Part shown: piece after piece, positions 43,463-53,121 of the stretch
Position numbering within the stretch: position 1 is the first letter of the stretch
Layout: every line of letters begins with the position of its first letter
DNA from: RGIG9041 sp045657265
GTDB lineage: Bacteria > Bacillota > Clostridia > Oscillospirales > QAKW01
Direction: 5' to 3'
Length of the DNA stretch: 64,000 nucleotides
Assembly: GCA_045657265.1 (NCBI GenBank)
Contig: JAZOSU010000010.1
Span: 1 to 64,000 of the forward strand
The notes under the pieces: model-generated
The model's input: only the letters and a program-made list of their open reading frames with translations
What the model was told of the DNA's origin: nothing
The model's database searches: none
Made by a program: the position numbers and the translations under genes

Positions 43463-46400
43463 ATTTGTACATCTTCATGTTCATACTGAGTACAGTTTAT
43501 TAGATGGTGCCTGTAAACTGGACAAGCTTATAGACCGAGTGAAACAACTTGGTCAGAATTCTGTTGCCATAACCGACCACGGAGTTATGTTTGGAGTGGC
43601 AGAGTTTTATAAAAAAGCTGTTTCTAAAGGTGTAAAACCAATTATTGGTTGTGAAGTGTATGTCGCACCAAGAACTCGTTTTTTAAAAGATAATACCCTT
43701 GATGTCAAATACAGTCATCTCATTTTATTGGCAAAAAATGTTGAAGGTTATAATAATTTAGTCAAAATTGTCAGTAATTCTTTTACAGAAGGATTTTATT
43801 ATAAACCGAGAACAGATATGGACGATTTAAAGCGATATAGTGGCGGAATTATTGCTTTATCAGGATGTGTTGCAGGCTCTGTTCAGCGCTTGATTCTGGA
43901 AGGCGATATAAATGCTGCCACAAAAAACGCTTTGGAATACAAAGAAATTTTTGGTGATGACTATTACCTTGAAGTTCAAAATCACGGTTTAGAAGAAGAT
44001 TTTAAAATTATATCGGGATTAAAAGAAATCTCTTTTAATACAGGAATTCCTCTTGTTGCAACAAATGATACACATTATATATCTAAAGATGATTATGAAA
44101 TTCAAAAAGTGCTTATGTGTATCAATATGAACAAAAGCATATACGAAGATAATAATTTATTTTTTCCTACGAACGAATTTTATATTAAATCATATGATGA
44201 AATGCTAAATGCTTTTTCTGATATGCCGGATGTTTTAGAAAACACAGTCAAGATTGCAGATAAATGTGATGTTAAACTTGATTTTGATGAAATGCATTTA
44301 CCGAAATTTGATATACCGGAGAATATTACAGGTTTTGAATATCTAAAAAAACTTTGCTATCAAGGACTTGATCTGCGCTACGGAAACAGGAAGTTTCAAG
44401 ATAGACTTGACTTCGAATTGTCTGTTATTAATCAAATGCATTTTGTTGATTATTTTCTGATTGTCAGTGATTTTATAAGATATGCCAAAAATCAAAATAT
44501 AGCAGTAGGACCGGGTAGGGGAAGTGCTACAGGGTCTTTGGTTTCTTATTGTCTTGGAATAACTGATATTGACCCTATGAAATATGACTTGATTTTTGAA
44601 AGATTTTTGAATCCAAGCAGAGTTTCTATGCCTGATATTGATATAGATTTTTGCGTAGAAAGAAGACAGGAAGTTCTAAATTATATTATTGAAAAATACG
44701 GTGTTCAAAGTGTCAGCCAAATTATAACGTTTGGTACGCTTGCGGCCAGAGCTGCTATAAAAGATGTTGGACGAGTTATGGAAATTCCATACAATGTTGT
44801 AGAGTCTGTATCTAAACATTTTTCTCAGAAACCCGGAACTACAATACAGGGAACACTTGATTCTGATGAGGATTTACAAAATAGATATCAAAATAATGAG
44901 ACTATTAAGAAACTGATTGATACAGCTCTGCAGGTTGAAGGAATGCCAAGACACAGTTCTACTCACGCAGCGGGTGTTGTTATTACTGAAGGTCCTGTTA
45001 GTGATTTTATTCCTGTTGCGAAAAATGACGATATTGTTGTTACGCAGTATCAAAAGACTGAAGTAGAACAATTAGGTTTATTGAAAATTGACCTTTTAGG
45101 TCTTAGAAATATTACAGTTATTGATAAAACTGTTAAATTGATTAGAGAATTTAATCCCGATTTCAATCTTAAAAATATACCTTCCGACGATGTAAAAACT
45201 TTTGAGATGATATCAGATGGAAATACTTTCGGTGTTTTTCAATTGGAAAGTGCCGGTATGCGTAAACTTCTTATTAATCTAAAACCTACTTGCATCGATG
45301 ATATTATCGCTGCGGTTTCATTATACAGACCCGGACCTATGGACTCTATCCCAATATATCTTAAAAATAGAAGTCAGCCTGAAAAAATTAAATATAAATG
45401 TGAAAAATTAAAACCTATACTTGAAAGTACGTATGGTTGTATTGTTTATCAGGAACAGGTTATGCAAATTGCCCGGGAAATAGCAGGATATTCTATGGGC
45501 CATGCAGATATTTTGCGCGCTGCTATGAGTAAAAAGAAATATGACGTTATGGAAAACGAACGCAAACTTTTTATTAACGGTGCAATAAAACAAGGAATAT
45601 CTAAAAAAATAGCTGTTGAAATTTTTGAGGATATGAGTGAATTTGCAAAGTATGGATTTAATAAATCTCATGCCGCAGGTTATGCTGTTATTGCTTATCA
45701 GACAGCTTATCTTAAAGCAAATTATCCCGAAATGTATATGGCTTCTTTGCTCACAAGTGTTTCTGGTAATACTTCAAAAATCAAAGAGTATATTGATGAA
45801 TCTCAAAGAATCGGAATACACGTTTGTCCGCCAAATGTTAACCGCAGTTCATCGGATTTTGTATCTGAAAAATATTTGATTTATTATTCATTAGCTGCTG
45901 TAAAAAACGTCGGTAAACGCTTTGCAGACAAAATTTACGAAGAACGTTTAAAAAACGGAGAATATAAAAGCTACGTGGATTTTTTGATGCGTTTACCTAT
46001 TGAAGATCTGAACAAAAGAGCAATAGAATCGCTTGTTAAATGCGGTGCCTTTGATTGTTTTGGTTATTCAAGAAAACATATGCTTTCGGTTTATGATAAG
46101 GTTTTGTTTGATGTTTCAATGTCTAAGCGTCAGGCACTCGAAAATCAAATGAGTTTTTTTGGTAATGATGATGTTTCATATAATTTTGATTATTTTTCAA
46201 ATGCTGTTTCGGAATTTGAAGTCTCAAAAAAACTTATGTACGAAAAGGATAGCTTAGGTCTTTATTTATCTGAACATCCTTTAAATCGTTTTAAATCTTA
46301 TTACCAAAAAGAAAAATTTGATTTAATTGAAGAAATAAAAAAAGGATATAAAGCCGATACTAAAGTGAAGATATTCGGTATTGTTGATACTGTCAGAGTT

Positions 46401-46844
46401 ATCGAAACAAAAACCATGAAAGATATGGCATATCTGAATTTTGAAGATATAACAGGCGATGCTGAAATTGTTGTTTTTCCAAAACAATTTTCAAAATATT
46501 CATATCAGTTAGAATCCGGAGCTTATGCCGTAGTAAATGGAAGTGTTTCTGAAAAAGATGGTGAGTCTAAACAGATTATTTGTGATGGTATTAATTTTAT
46601 TGATGAAGAATCCATACTTGAAGATTTAAAAAAAGTTTATATTAAATTCCCATCTGAAAATTCAGAAATTTTTTATAAAGTTATGGAAATATTAAAACAA
46701 TATGTTGGTAATAATGCGTGTGTGTTTTATTTTGAAGATAAATCCAAAACAGTTATTCCAAAAAATCTGAACATTCAGATTCATCAGGGAATGATCAAAG
46801 AAATAAAAAACTTAGTTGGCGATAAAAATATTGTTGTAAAATAG
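43455..46844 (+). CDS. dnaE: DNA polymerase III alpha subunit DnaE
   Basis: The 1129-residue polymerase has an N-terminal PHP domain (HLHVHTEYSLLDGA), the palm with catalytic PDIDIDF (D394, D396, D398), the RPGPMD fingers loop, helix-hairpin-helix (about 825-880) and an OB fold (about 960-1060). There is no inserted exonuclease, which separates it from PolC. The ATG at 43455 lies in the whiA tail after TTGGAGAAAATA. In low-GC Gram-positives DnaE extends primers before PolC takes over; that role is inferred. Confidence 0.96.
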   Translation: MSEFVHLHVHTEYSLLDGACKLDKLIDRVKQLGQNSVAITDHGVMFGVAEFYKKAVSKGVKPIIGCEVYVAPRTRFLKDNTLDVKYSHLILLAKNVEGYNNLVKIVSNSFTEGFYYKPRTDMDDLKRYSGGIIALSGCVAGSVQRLILEGDINAATKNALEYKEIFGDDYYLEVQNHGLEEDFKIISGLKEISFNTGIPLVATNDTHYISKDDYEIQKVLMCINMNKSIYEDNNLFFPTNEFYIKSYDEMLNAFSDMPDVLENTVKIADKCDVKLDFDEMHLPKFDIPENITGFEYLKKLCYQGLDLRYGNRKFQDRLDFELSVINQMHFVDYFLIVSDFIRYAKNQNIAVGPGRGSATGSLVSYCLGITDIDPMKYDLIFERFLNPSRVSMPDIDIDFCVERRQEVLNYIIEKYGVQSVSQIITFGTLAARAAIKDVGRVMEIPYNVVESVSKHFSQKPGTTIQGTLDSDEDLQNRYQNNETIKKLIDTALQVEGMPRHSSTHAAGVVITEGPVSDFIPVAKNDDIVVTQYQKTEVEQLGLLKIDLLGLRNITVIDKTVKLIREFNPDFNLKNIPSDDVKTFEMISDGNTFGVFQLESAGMRKLLINLKPTCIDDIIAAVSLYRPGPMDSIPIYLKNRSQPEKIKYKCEKLKPILESTYGCIVYQEQVMQIAREIAGYSMGHADILRAAMSKKKYDVMENERKLFINGAIKQGISKKIAVEIFEDMSEFAKYGFNKSHAAGYAVIAYQTAYLKANYPEMYMASLLTSVSGNTSKIKEYIDESQRIGIHVCPPNVNRSSSDFVSEKYLIYYSLAAVKNVGKRFADKIYEERLKNGEYKSYVDFLMRLPIEDLNKRAIESLVKCGAFDCFGYSRKHMLSVYDKVLFDVSMSKRQALENQMSFFGNDDVSYNFDYFSNAVSEFEVSKKLMYEKDSLGLYLSEHPLNRFKSYYQKEKFDLIEEIKKGYKADTKVKIFGIVDTVRVIETKTMKDMAYLNFEDITGDAEIVVFPKQFSKYSYQLESGAYAVVNGSVSEKDGESKQIICDGINFIDEESILEDLKKVYIKFPSENSEIFYKVMEILKQYVGNNACVFYFEDKSKTVIPKNLNIQIHQGMIKEIKNLVGDKNIVVK

Positions 46845-46873
46845 TTGATTTTTTGATTTCTATGGTATAAAAT
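46845..46873 (+). promoter_or_regulatory. Probable promoter of pfkA
   Basis: TTGATT (46845-46850) and TAAAAT (46868-46873) are 17 nt apart, 39 nt before pfkA and directly after the dnaE stop. Confidence 0.55.
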
Positions 46874-46912
46874 CATTATTTGGTAGTATTTAGATTTATG
46901 GAGGATTAGAAA

Positions 46913-47884
46913 ATGTCAATTGAAATGAAAAAAATTGGTGTCCTTACAAGTGGTGGCGATGCTCCCGGTATGAACGCTGCAGTAAGAGCTGTTACACGTA
47001 CAGCGCTTAACAAAGGGCTGGAAGTAGTTGGTATTAAATGTGGTTATCAAGGTCTTATCGACGGTGATTTTATCGAAATGACTTATACAACTGTTTCACA
47101 TATAATTAACCGTGGTGGTACATTCCTTTTCTCTGCAAGATGTGAAGAATTTAGACATAAAGAGGGTATTCAGAAAGCTGTTGATATGTGTAAGAAACAC
47201 GGCATTGATGGTATTGTTTGTATTGGTGGCGACGGTACTTTCAGAGGTGCTGCAGATCTTTCTGCTATGGGAGTTCCTTGCATAGGTGTTCCTGCTACAA
47301 TTGATAATGATATCGGTGTAAGCGAATATACAATCGGTTTTGATACAGCTATTAACTGTGTTATTGATATGGTTGACAGACTTCGTGATACAATGGAATC
47401 ACATGCAAGATGTTCAGTGGTAGAAGTAATGGGTAGAAACGCAGGTTATCTTGCACTTCATTCTGCGATTTCTACAGGTGCTACTGCAGTTGTTGTACCC
47501 GAAATTGAATATTCATATGAAAATGTTCTTGCTAAAATTAAAGATTCTATGGCAGCAGGAAAACGTCACTTTATAGTTATTATAGCAGAAGGTAATGATA
47601 TGGCTTCTGAACTTGCTAAGAACATTCAGAGAGATACAGGAATTGATACACGTTGTACAATTCTCGGTCATGTACAGCGTGGCGGCGCACCTACAGCCGA
47701 CGATAGAGTTAAAGCTACAATTCTTGGTAATTATGCTGTTGAACTTCTTATGGCAGGTTACAGTAATAAAGTTTGTGGTATGAATAGCGGAAAGCTCGTT
47801 AATTTTGACGTACAGGAAGCTTTGACTATTAAAAAGCCTTTCCCAACTGATTTGTATGAAATATTTATGAACACAAGCAAATAA
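46913..47884 (+). CDS. pfkA: ATP-dependent 6-phosphofructokinase
   Basis: The 323-residue enzyme has GVLTSGGDAPGMNAAVRA (9-26), IGGDGTFRGA (about 104-113), PATIDNDI with the catalytic Asp region, MGRNAGYLAL, and the GHVQRGGAPTADDR effector/substrate segment. GGDG rather than a PPi-type GGDD motif supports ATP use. ATGGAGGATTAGAAA is the ribosome site. Glycolysis entry step. Confidence 0.96.
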   Translation: MSIEMKKIGVLTSGGDAPGMNAAVRAVTRTALNKGLEVVGIKCGYQGLIDGDFIEMTYTTVSHIINRGGTFLFSARCEEFRHKEGIQKAVDMCKKHGIDGIVCIGGDGTFRGAADLSAMGVPCIGVPATIDNDIGVSEYTIGFDTAINCVIDMVDRLRDTMESHARCSVVEVMGRNAGYLALHSAISTGATAVVVPEIEYSYENVLAKIKDSMAAGKRHFIVIIAEGNDMASELAKNIQRDTGIDTRCTILGHVQRGGAPTADDRVKATILGNYAVELLMAGYSNKVCGMNSGKLVNFDVQEALTIKKPFPTDLYEIFMNTSK

Positions 47885-47899
47885 TTTTACAAAATAGTA

Positions 47900-47928
47900 T
47901 TGATATTTTTATTTTGATAATATATAAT
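47900..47928 (+). promoter_or_regulatory. Consensus promoter of tRNA-Leu
   Basis: TTGATA (47900-47905) and TATAAT (47923-47928) are 17 nt apart, 13 nt before the tRNA 5' end. Confidence 0.85.
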
Positions 47929-47941
47929 ATTAATACTTTTT

Positions 47942-48028
47942 GCCGGTGTGATGGAATTGGCAGACGTGCTGGACTCAAAATCCAGTGGTAGCGATACCGT
48001 ACCGGTTCGACCCCGGTCACCGGCACCA
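47942..48028 (+). tRNA. tRNA-Leu (anticodon CAA)
   Basis: The 87-nt class II tRNA has acceptor GCCGGTG/CACCGGC, discriminator A and encoded CCA. The anticodon arm CTGGA-CTCAAAA-TCCAG gives CAA; a long variable arm (GTGGTAGCGATACC region) and T-arm CCGGTTCGACCCCGG follow. It reads TTG codons. Confidence 0.96.
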
Positions 48029-48034
48029 CTAATA

Positions 48035-48070
48035 AGAGATAACATTCTTTTATGTTATCTCTTTGTTTTT
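48035..48070 (+). terminator. Intrinsic terminator after tRNA-Leu
   Basis: AGAGATAACAT (48035-48045) pairs with ATGTTATCTCT (48052-48062), then TTGTTTTTTATTTT. The next gene's ribosome site follows immediately, so its transcription may depend on readthrough. Confidence 0.85.
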
Positions 48071-48087
48071 TATTTTGGAGTGAAGTT

Positions 48088-48873
48088 GTGAAAATAGCGT
48101 ATTTTGGTTTTGATTTGTTTTATGACTGTCTTGAATATTTATCTAAATCTAATGAAATAGTTAAAATATTTACTTGTAAAGTCGATGGCGTATTTGAAAC
48201 AAACTCAAAGGTATTTACACTTGCTAAAGAATTTAATATTCCTGTTACGGACGTTAAACCTACACAAAAAGATATTGATGATCTTTTGTATCTTGAATGC
48301 GATTTAATGGTCAGCGCAGGATATTATCATTTAATTCCAGTGAATAAAAATATTAAAGCTATAAACATTCATCCGTCGCTTTTACCTGAAGGAAGAGGTC
48401 CTTGGCCTATGCCACTTGTAATTTTAAACGGATATAATTTGACTGGTATTACTGCACACGAAATTACAGATAGCTTTGATGCAGGAGACATAATTCATCA
48501 ACTTGATGTTATTGTTAAACCCGAGGATAACCTTGAAAGTCTTACTGAAAAATTACAGAGAAAAGCAGTAAAACTTCTTGTGGAGTTATTTGCTGATTTC
48601 GAAAACTTTTGGATGAACAAAAAGTCACAGAAATTTGGAAGTTATTGGCCCGAACCAAGTGTAAAGCAAATGACATTTACATTAAAAGATGGCTTGGAAA
48701 AGATTGATAAAATAACGAGAGCGTTCTACGGATATAAATGTTTTTTAAAAACTGAAGATGAAATTGTTGAAATGACAAAAGCGATTTGCGTTAATGATAA
48801 AAAATCTATTCCCGAGAATGTGTTTAAAACATATGAGTTGGATTTAGGATTTCTGTGTATACTAAATACTTGA
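48088..48873 (+). CDS. Formyltransferase-family protein (Fmt/ArnA-like), substrate unknown
   Basis: The 261-residue protein has the formyl-THF transferase fold. The catalytic triad can be placed at N93 and H95 in INIHPSLLP and D131 in DSFDAGDI, as in Fmt. It is about 55 residues shorter than the true Fmt encoded at 56.0 kb and its C-terminal domain (about 190-261) is different, so it should act on another substrate, for example a nucleotide-linked amino sugar; this is inference. The GTG start at 48088 follows TTGGAG. It lies between the tRNA-Leu terminator and the glnN promoter, whose -35 overlaps its stop codon. Confidence 0.8.
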   Translation: MKIAYFGFDLFYDCLEYLSKSNEIVKIFTCKVDGVFETNSKVFTLAKEFNIPVTDVKPTQKDIDDLLYLECDLMVSAGYYHLIPVNKNIKAINIHPSLLPEGRGPWPMPLVILNGYNLTGITAHEITDSFDAGDIIHQLDVIVKPEDNLESLTEKLQRKAVKLLVELFADFENFWMNKKSQKFGSYWPEPSVKQMTFTLKDGLEKIDKITRAFYGYKCFLKTEDEIVEMTKAICVNDKKSIPENVFKTYELDLGFLCILNT

Positions 48874-48898
48874 CAACATATGATGTGTTTATTATAAT
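48870..48898 (+). promoter_or_regulatory. Perfect consensus promoter of glnN
   Basis: TTGACA (48870-48875) and TATAAT (48893-48898) match the sigma-A consensus exactly with a 17-nt spacer. The -35 includes the TGA of the preceding gene. Confidence 0.9.
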
Positions 48899-48928
48899 TA
48901 TTTAAATATTTATTTTTTGGAGGCTAAT

Positions 48929-51016
48929 ATGGGTATACCTGAGCTTTTCGGCGCTAAAGTGTTTAACGATAAAGAAATGCGTAAAAGATTGTCTGATGAA
49001 ATTTATGAATCGTTGAACAATACTATCGAACAGCACAAGGAATTAGATATCAAAATCGCTAACGAAGTCGCAAATGCAATGAAAGAATGGGCCATTGAAA
49101 ACGGTGCTACTCATTATACACATTGGTTTCAGCCTATGACGGGGATTTCTGCCGAAAAACATGACGGCTTTATTTCTCCGACTGCAGATGGTTCTGTAAT
49201 TATGGAATTCAGCGGCAAAGAACTTATTAAAGGTGAGGCGGATGCTTCAAGTTTTCCGTCAGGCGGTATCAGAGCAACCTTTGAAGCAAGAGGTTATACT
49301 GCGTGGGATCCTACCTCGTACGCTTTTATAAAGGACGATTCTCTTTGTATTCCTACGGTGTTTTGTTCTTATACCGGAGAAATGCTTGATGAGAAAACAC
49401 CACTTCTTAAATCTGTTGAACTTATAAATAATGAGTCTTTACGCTTACTTAGATTATTTGGTGACACTGAAACTTTACGCGTAATTCCAACGGTTGGTGC
49501 AGAACAAGAATATTTTCTTATTGACAAAAATCTTTATGACAAACGAAAAGACCTGATTTTTACAGGCAGAACTTTATTTGGTGCTCCTGCACCTAAAGGT
49601 CAGGAACTTGAAGATCATTATTACGGTGTTATTAAACCCCGCGTAAAAGCTTATATGAAAGAACTTGATGAAGAGCTTTGGAAACTTGGTGTTTATGCTA
49701 AAACCGAACATAATGAAGTTGCACCTGCTCAGCACGAATTAGCTCCGGTTTTTTGTACTACAAATATTGCCACAGATCATAATCAGCTTACAATGGAACT
49801 TATGAAAAAAGTTGCTTTAAGACACGGACTTGTTTGTTTACTTCACGAAAAGCCTTTTAAATTCGTAAACGGTAGCGGTAAGCATAATAACTGGTCTTTG
49901 TCTACAGATACGGGTATTAATCTTTTTAAACCCGGCAAAAAGCCTTATGAAAACAAGCTGTTTTTAACTTTTCTTGCTGCAGTTGTCAGAGCGGTTGATG
50001 AACATCAGGATTTGCTTCGTTTTTCTGTTGCGAGTGCGGGTAACGATCATAGACTTGGTGGTGATGAAGCTCCGCCGTCTATTATTTCGATTTATCTTGG
50101 ACAGTATCTTGAAGAAATAATCAATTGTATAATCAAAGGCATATCTTTTGAAGGTTTAAGCGTTTCTAAAATGCATACAGGTCTTGACGTTTTGCCGGAT
50201 TTCAAAGTTGATACATCTGACAGAAACAGAACTTCTCCGTTTGCTTTTACAGGAAATAAATTTGAATTCAGAATGGTTGGCTCTTCAATGTCGATTTCGT
50301 CAGCTAACGTGGTGCTTAACACTATAACTGCAGATGTTATCGGTGATTTTGTGAGCAGATTAGAAAATGCTGATGATTTTGATTCTGAACTTGATAAACT
50401 TCTCAAAGATACGTTTACTAAACATAGCAGAATAATTTTCAGCGGAAACAATTATTCTCAGGACTGGGTTGAGGAAGCTGGCAAACGTGGCTTACTTAAC
50501 TTACCATCAACAGTAGATGTTTTGCCTTATTTTTCATCTGATAAAAACATTGAGTTATTTAAAAAGCACAATTTGTTCAGCGCTGTTGAAGTTAATGCGA
50601 GAAGCGAAATTGCTTATGAAAACTATACAAAAACAGTCAATATTGAAGCTCATACTGCTCTTGAAATGGCGAGAAAAGAAATTTTACCCGCTGTATTCGA
50701 ATACTGTGGTAAACTTTCGCAAAATATTTATTTTAAGAATAAAATCGGCATAGGTGATTGTAAAGATGCATCAAATGTTGTTGTGGAAAAAATCAACTCA
50801 CTTTCTAACGAATTTTATTTAAAAATTGAATCTCTTGAAAATGATTTGAACAACGCACCTTGTATTTCTGATGCTGTTAAATGCGCTGAATATTATGCAC
50901 ATATAATAATTCCTGATATGGACAAGCTCAGGGAGGTTTCTGATATTCTTGAAACTATGATACCGTCAGAAAATTGGCCGTTTCCGACTTATTCAGATCT
51001 TCTTTTTAACGTTTAA
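48929..51016 (+). CDS. glnN: Glutamine synthetase, type III
   Basis: The 695-residue protein matches GSIII, the large form seen in Bacteroidetes and some Clostridia; it makes glutamine from glutamate and ammonia. Seen are ATHYTHWFQPMTG, FSGKELIKGEADASSFPSGG, the catalytic GAEQEYFLID and the KTEHNEVAPAQHELAP block, HEKPF-NGSGKHNNWS and the DRNRTSPFAFTGNKFEFRM block. ATG at 48929 has TTTTGGAGG upstream; a reading from 48917 would cover that site. It is flanked by its own promoter and terminator, so it is monocistronic. Confidence 0.96.
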   Translation: MGIPELFGAKVFNDKEMRKRLSDEIYESLNNTIEQHKELDIKIANEVANAMKEWAIENGATHYTHWFQPMTGISAEKHDGFISPTADGSVIMEFSGKELIKGEADASSFPSGGIRATFEARGYTAWDPTSYAFIKDDSLCIPTVFCSYTGEMLDEKTPLLKSVELINNESLRLLRLFGDTETLRVIPTVGAEQEYFLIDKNLYDKRKDLIFTGRTLFGAPAPKGQELEDHYYGVIKPRVKAYMKELDEELWKLGVYAKTEHNEVAPAQHELAPVFCTTNIATDHNQLTMELMKKVALRHGLVCLLHEKPFKFVNGSGKHNNWSLSTDTGINLFKPGKKPYENKLFLTFLAAVVRAVDEHQDLLRFSVASAGNDHRLGGDEAPPSIISIYLGQYLEEIINCIIKGISFEGLSVSKMHTGLDVLPDFKVDTSDRNRTSPFAFTGNKFEFRMVGSSMSISSANVVLNTITADVIGDFVSRLENADDFDSELDKLLKDTFTKHSRIIFSGNNYSQDWVEEAGKRGLLNLPSTVDVLPYFSSDKNIELFKKHNLFSAVEVNARSEIAYENYTKTVNIEAHTALEMARKEILPAVFEYCGKLSQNIYFKNKIGIGDCKDASNVVVEKINSLSNEFYLKIESLENDLNNAPCISDAVKCAEYYAHIIIPDMDKLREVSDILETMIPSENWPFPTYSDLLFNV

Positions 51017-51030
51017 TATCTGTTTAATCA

Positions 51031-51070
51031 GAGCCAAAAATGAATTATATTCATTTTTGGCTCTTTTATT
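51031..51070 (+). terminator. Intrinsic terminator after glnN
   Basis: GAGCCAAAAATGAAT (51031-51045) pairs with ATTCATTTTTGGCTC (51049-51063), followed by TTTTATTT. A long AT-rich stem. Confidence 0.9.
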
Positions 51071-51081
51071 TATATATATTA

Positions 51082-51110
51082 TTGACAAATATTAATATTA
51101 GTTATATTAT
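51082..51110 (+). promoter_or_regulatory. Promoter of the yicC-gmk-rpoZ-priA unit
   Basis: TTGACA (51082-51087) and TATTAT (51105-51110) are 17 nt apart, 31 nt before the yicC start. Confidence 0.82.
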
Positions 51111-51141
51111 ATATATTAATTTGAAAAATAGGAGTGTAAGT

Positions 51142-52026
51142 ATGTCAGTAAAAAGTATGACCGGATATGGCAGGGCAGTTAAATCTTTTGATGGAAGAGA
51201 TATTTCTATTGATATAAAATCTGTTAACCATAGATATTTTGATTTTAATTCTAAAATTTCTAAAGATTACTTTTTTCTTGAAGATAAAATTAAATCTAAA
51301 ATCAATGAACATATCGTAAGAGGTAAAGTTGATTTTTATCTCTATATTGATTCAGACAAACAGGCAGGGTATGAAGTTGTTATTAATGAACAACTTGCTA
51401 AAGGATATAGTGATGCGTTTAAACTTCTGAGTAAAAAATTCAAAGTAAAAAACGATTTGTCTGCAACATTCTTTTCGAGAGTTTCTGACGTTATAAAGCT
51501 TAAAAAAGCTGAGATAGATGAAGGGGAACTTACGCAACAGGTTATGGAAGTTTTGGACGAAGCTATCTTATCGTTTAATCAGATGCGTACTATCGAAGGC
51601 AACAAGCTTTGCGAATATATTTTTGAGAATCTCGATATCATTCTTAAAACTGTATCCGAAATTGAAAGTTTAGCTCCTGAATCTATTGAAAAATATAAAA
51701 TTCGGCTTAAAGCAAAACTTGATGAAGCTTTGGAAGGTAGAGAATATGACGAACAGAGAGTTATTACAGAAACCGCTATTTTTGCTGACAAAATTGATGT
51801 TGGTGAAGAAATGGTACGTCTGAGAAGTCATATTTCTCAGTTTAGAGATTTACTTAATTCAAACGGTGTTGCTGTTGGCAAGAAACTTGATTTTATTGTT
51901 CAGGAAATGAACAGGGAAATAAACACTATCGGCTCTAAATGTAACAGCATTGAAATCACTCAGAGAGTTGTTGATACTAAATCTGTTATTGAAAAAATAA
52001 GAGAACAGATTCAGAATATAGAATAG
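51142..52026 (+). CDS. YicC-family endoribonuclease
   Basis: The 294-residue protein begins MSVKSMTGYGRA, the hallmark of YicC, and ends with KLDFIVQEMNREINTIGSKCNSIEI and VKEKIREQIQNIE-like helices. Recent work describes YicC proteins as RNases; the target here is unknown. ATG at 51142 follows ATAGGAGTGTAAGT; an upstream reading from 51040 would run through the glnN terminator and promoter. First gene of the gmk cluster. Confidence 0.94.
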   Translation: MSVKSMTGYGRAVKSFDGRDISIDIKSVNHRYFDFNSKISKDYFFLEDKIKSKINEHIVRGKVDFYLYIDSDKQAGYEVVINEQLAKGYSDAFKLLSKKFKVKNDLSATFFSRVSDVIKLKKAEIDEGELTQQVMEVLDEAILSFNQMRTIEGNKLCEYIFENLDIILKTVSEIESLAPESIEKYKIRLKAKLDEALEGREYDEQRVITETAIFADKIDVGEEMVRLRSHISQFRDLLNSNGVAVGKKLDFIVQEMNREINTIGSKCNSIEITQRVVDTKSVIEKIREQIQNIE

Positions 52027-52036
52027 AGGCTATCTT

Positions 52037-52300
52037 ATGAAACTTATAAATATAGGATTCGGTAATATGGTCAGCGCATCAAGAGTTATTGCAATAATAA
52101 GTCCGGAAAGCGCGCCTGTTAAAAGAATTATACAGGAAGCAAGAGATAACAGGGTTTTGGTTGATGCTACTTACGGAAGAAGAACGAGAGCAGTTATAAT
52201 AACAGACAGTGACCATGTTATTCTTTCTTCTTTACAACCCGAAACTGTAGCAAACAGACTTAATGACAGTTATGACGATGAGGATTTAGAAGATGAATAA
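52037..52300 (+). CDS. remA: RemA-family (DUF370) regulator
   Basis: The 87-residue protein matches RemA/YlzA: LINIGFGNMVSASRVIAIISPESAPVKR, then LVDATYGRRTRAVIITDSDHVILS. In Bacillus RemA is a ring-forming DNA-binding activator of matrix and osmoprotection genes. The location before gmk is the conserved one. The end overlaps gmk by 8 nt. Confidence 0.94.
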   Translation: MKLINIGFGNMVSASRVIAIISPESAPVKRIIQEARDNRVLVDATYGRRTRAVIITDSDHVILSSLQPETVANRLNDSYDDEDLEDE

Positions 52301-52868
52301 AGGTTTACTGGTTGTTGTTTCGGGTCCTTCGGGCGTAGGTAAAGGGACAGTTCTTGCTGAAATCTTCAAGCACGATTCTAACTTGGTTTATTCTGTTTCT
52401 TGTACTACAAGACATCCAAGACCCGGAGAAATTGATGGTATTCAATATTTTTTTCTTACTAAGGAAGAGTTTGAAGATAATATTGCTAATGGAAAAATGC
52501 TTGAATATGCAAAGTACTGTGATAATTATTATGGTACAAAAGCTGAATATGTTGAAACGCAGAGAAACTCAGGTTTTGATGTGATATTGGAAATTGACAC
52601 GCAAGGTGCTTTGCAAATTATGAAAATGTGTCCGGATGCTGTAACAATTTTTATAGCTCCGCCGTCATTTGATAAATTGAAATCAAGACTTGAAGGCAGA
52701 GGAACCGAAGAGTCTGATATAATTCAGAAACGAGTAGATGCTGCTCGTGAAGAATTATCGCGTTCTGAAAGTTATCAGTACATAGTTGTTAATGATGATT
52801 TGATAGATGCGGTTGAAGAAATTAAGGCTATTTTAAAAGCTGAAAGAATTAAAAATTATAGTAAATAA
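52293..52868 (+). CDS. gmk: Guanylate kinase
   Basis: The 191-residue P-loop enzyme converts GMP to GDP. GPSGVGKGT (11-19), SCTTRHPRPGEIDGIQYFF, and LEIDTQGALQI are typical. The ATG lies in the remA tail behind GAGGATTTAGAAG. Confidence 0.97.
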   Translation: MNKGLLVVVSGPSGVGKGTVLAEIFKHDSNLVYSVSCTTRHPRPGEIDGIQYFFLTKEEFEDNIANGKMLEYAKYCDNYYGTKAEYVETQRNSGFDVILEIDTQGALQIMKMCPDAVTIFIAPPSFDKLKSRLEGRGTEESDIIQKRVDAAREELSRSESYQYIVVNDDLIDAVEEIKAILKAERIKNYSK

Positions 52869-52895
52869 TAAAATAAATTTTAGAGGTGCATAAAA

Positions 52896-53120
52896 ATGAT
52901 GTTATATCCCCCAATAAGCGAACTTGAAAACGTTACAAAAAGCAGATACGCTCTTGTTATTGTTACTGCTAAAAGAGCAAGACAATTACTTGAACTGTCT
53001 GAAAATAACAAAGTTGAACTTACAGATAAACCTGTAAAACTTGCCATTGACGATATTGCAAATGGTAAAGTCAAATGTAAAGAAATCGATATTGAATCTG
53101 TTGAGGAAATAGCTGAGTAA
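52896..53120 (+). CDS. rpoZ: RNA polymerase subunit omega
   Basis: The 74-residue protein has the omega core: KSRYALVIVTAKRARQL followed by a short linker and KPVKLAIDDIANGKVK. It assists assembly of the beta' subunit. AGAGGTG at 52882-52888 serves the ATG at 52896. It follows gmk in the usual order; coaBC, often next, is absent here. Confidence 0.94.
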   Translation: MMLYPPISELENVTKSRYALVIVTAKRARQLLELSENNKVELTDKPVKLAIDDIANGKVKCKEIDIESVEEIAE

Positions 53121-53121
53121 T

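Noticed and set aside
51040..51141. Upstream extension of yicC by 34 residues
   Set aside because: It would run through the glnN terminator and the yicC promoter; the conserved MTGYGRA start lies at 51142 with a good ribosome site.
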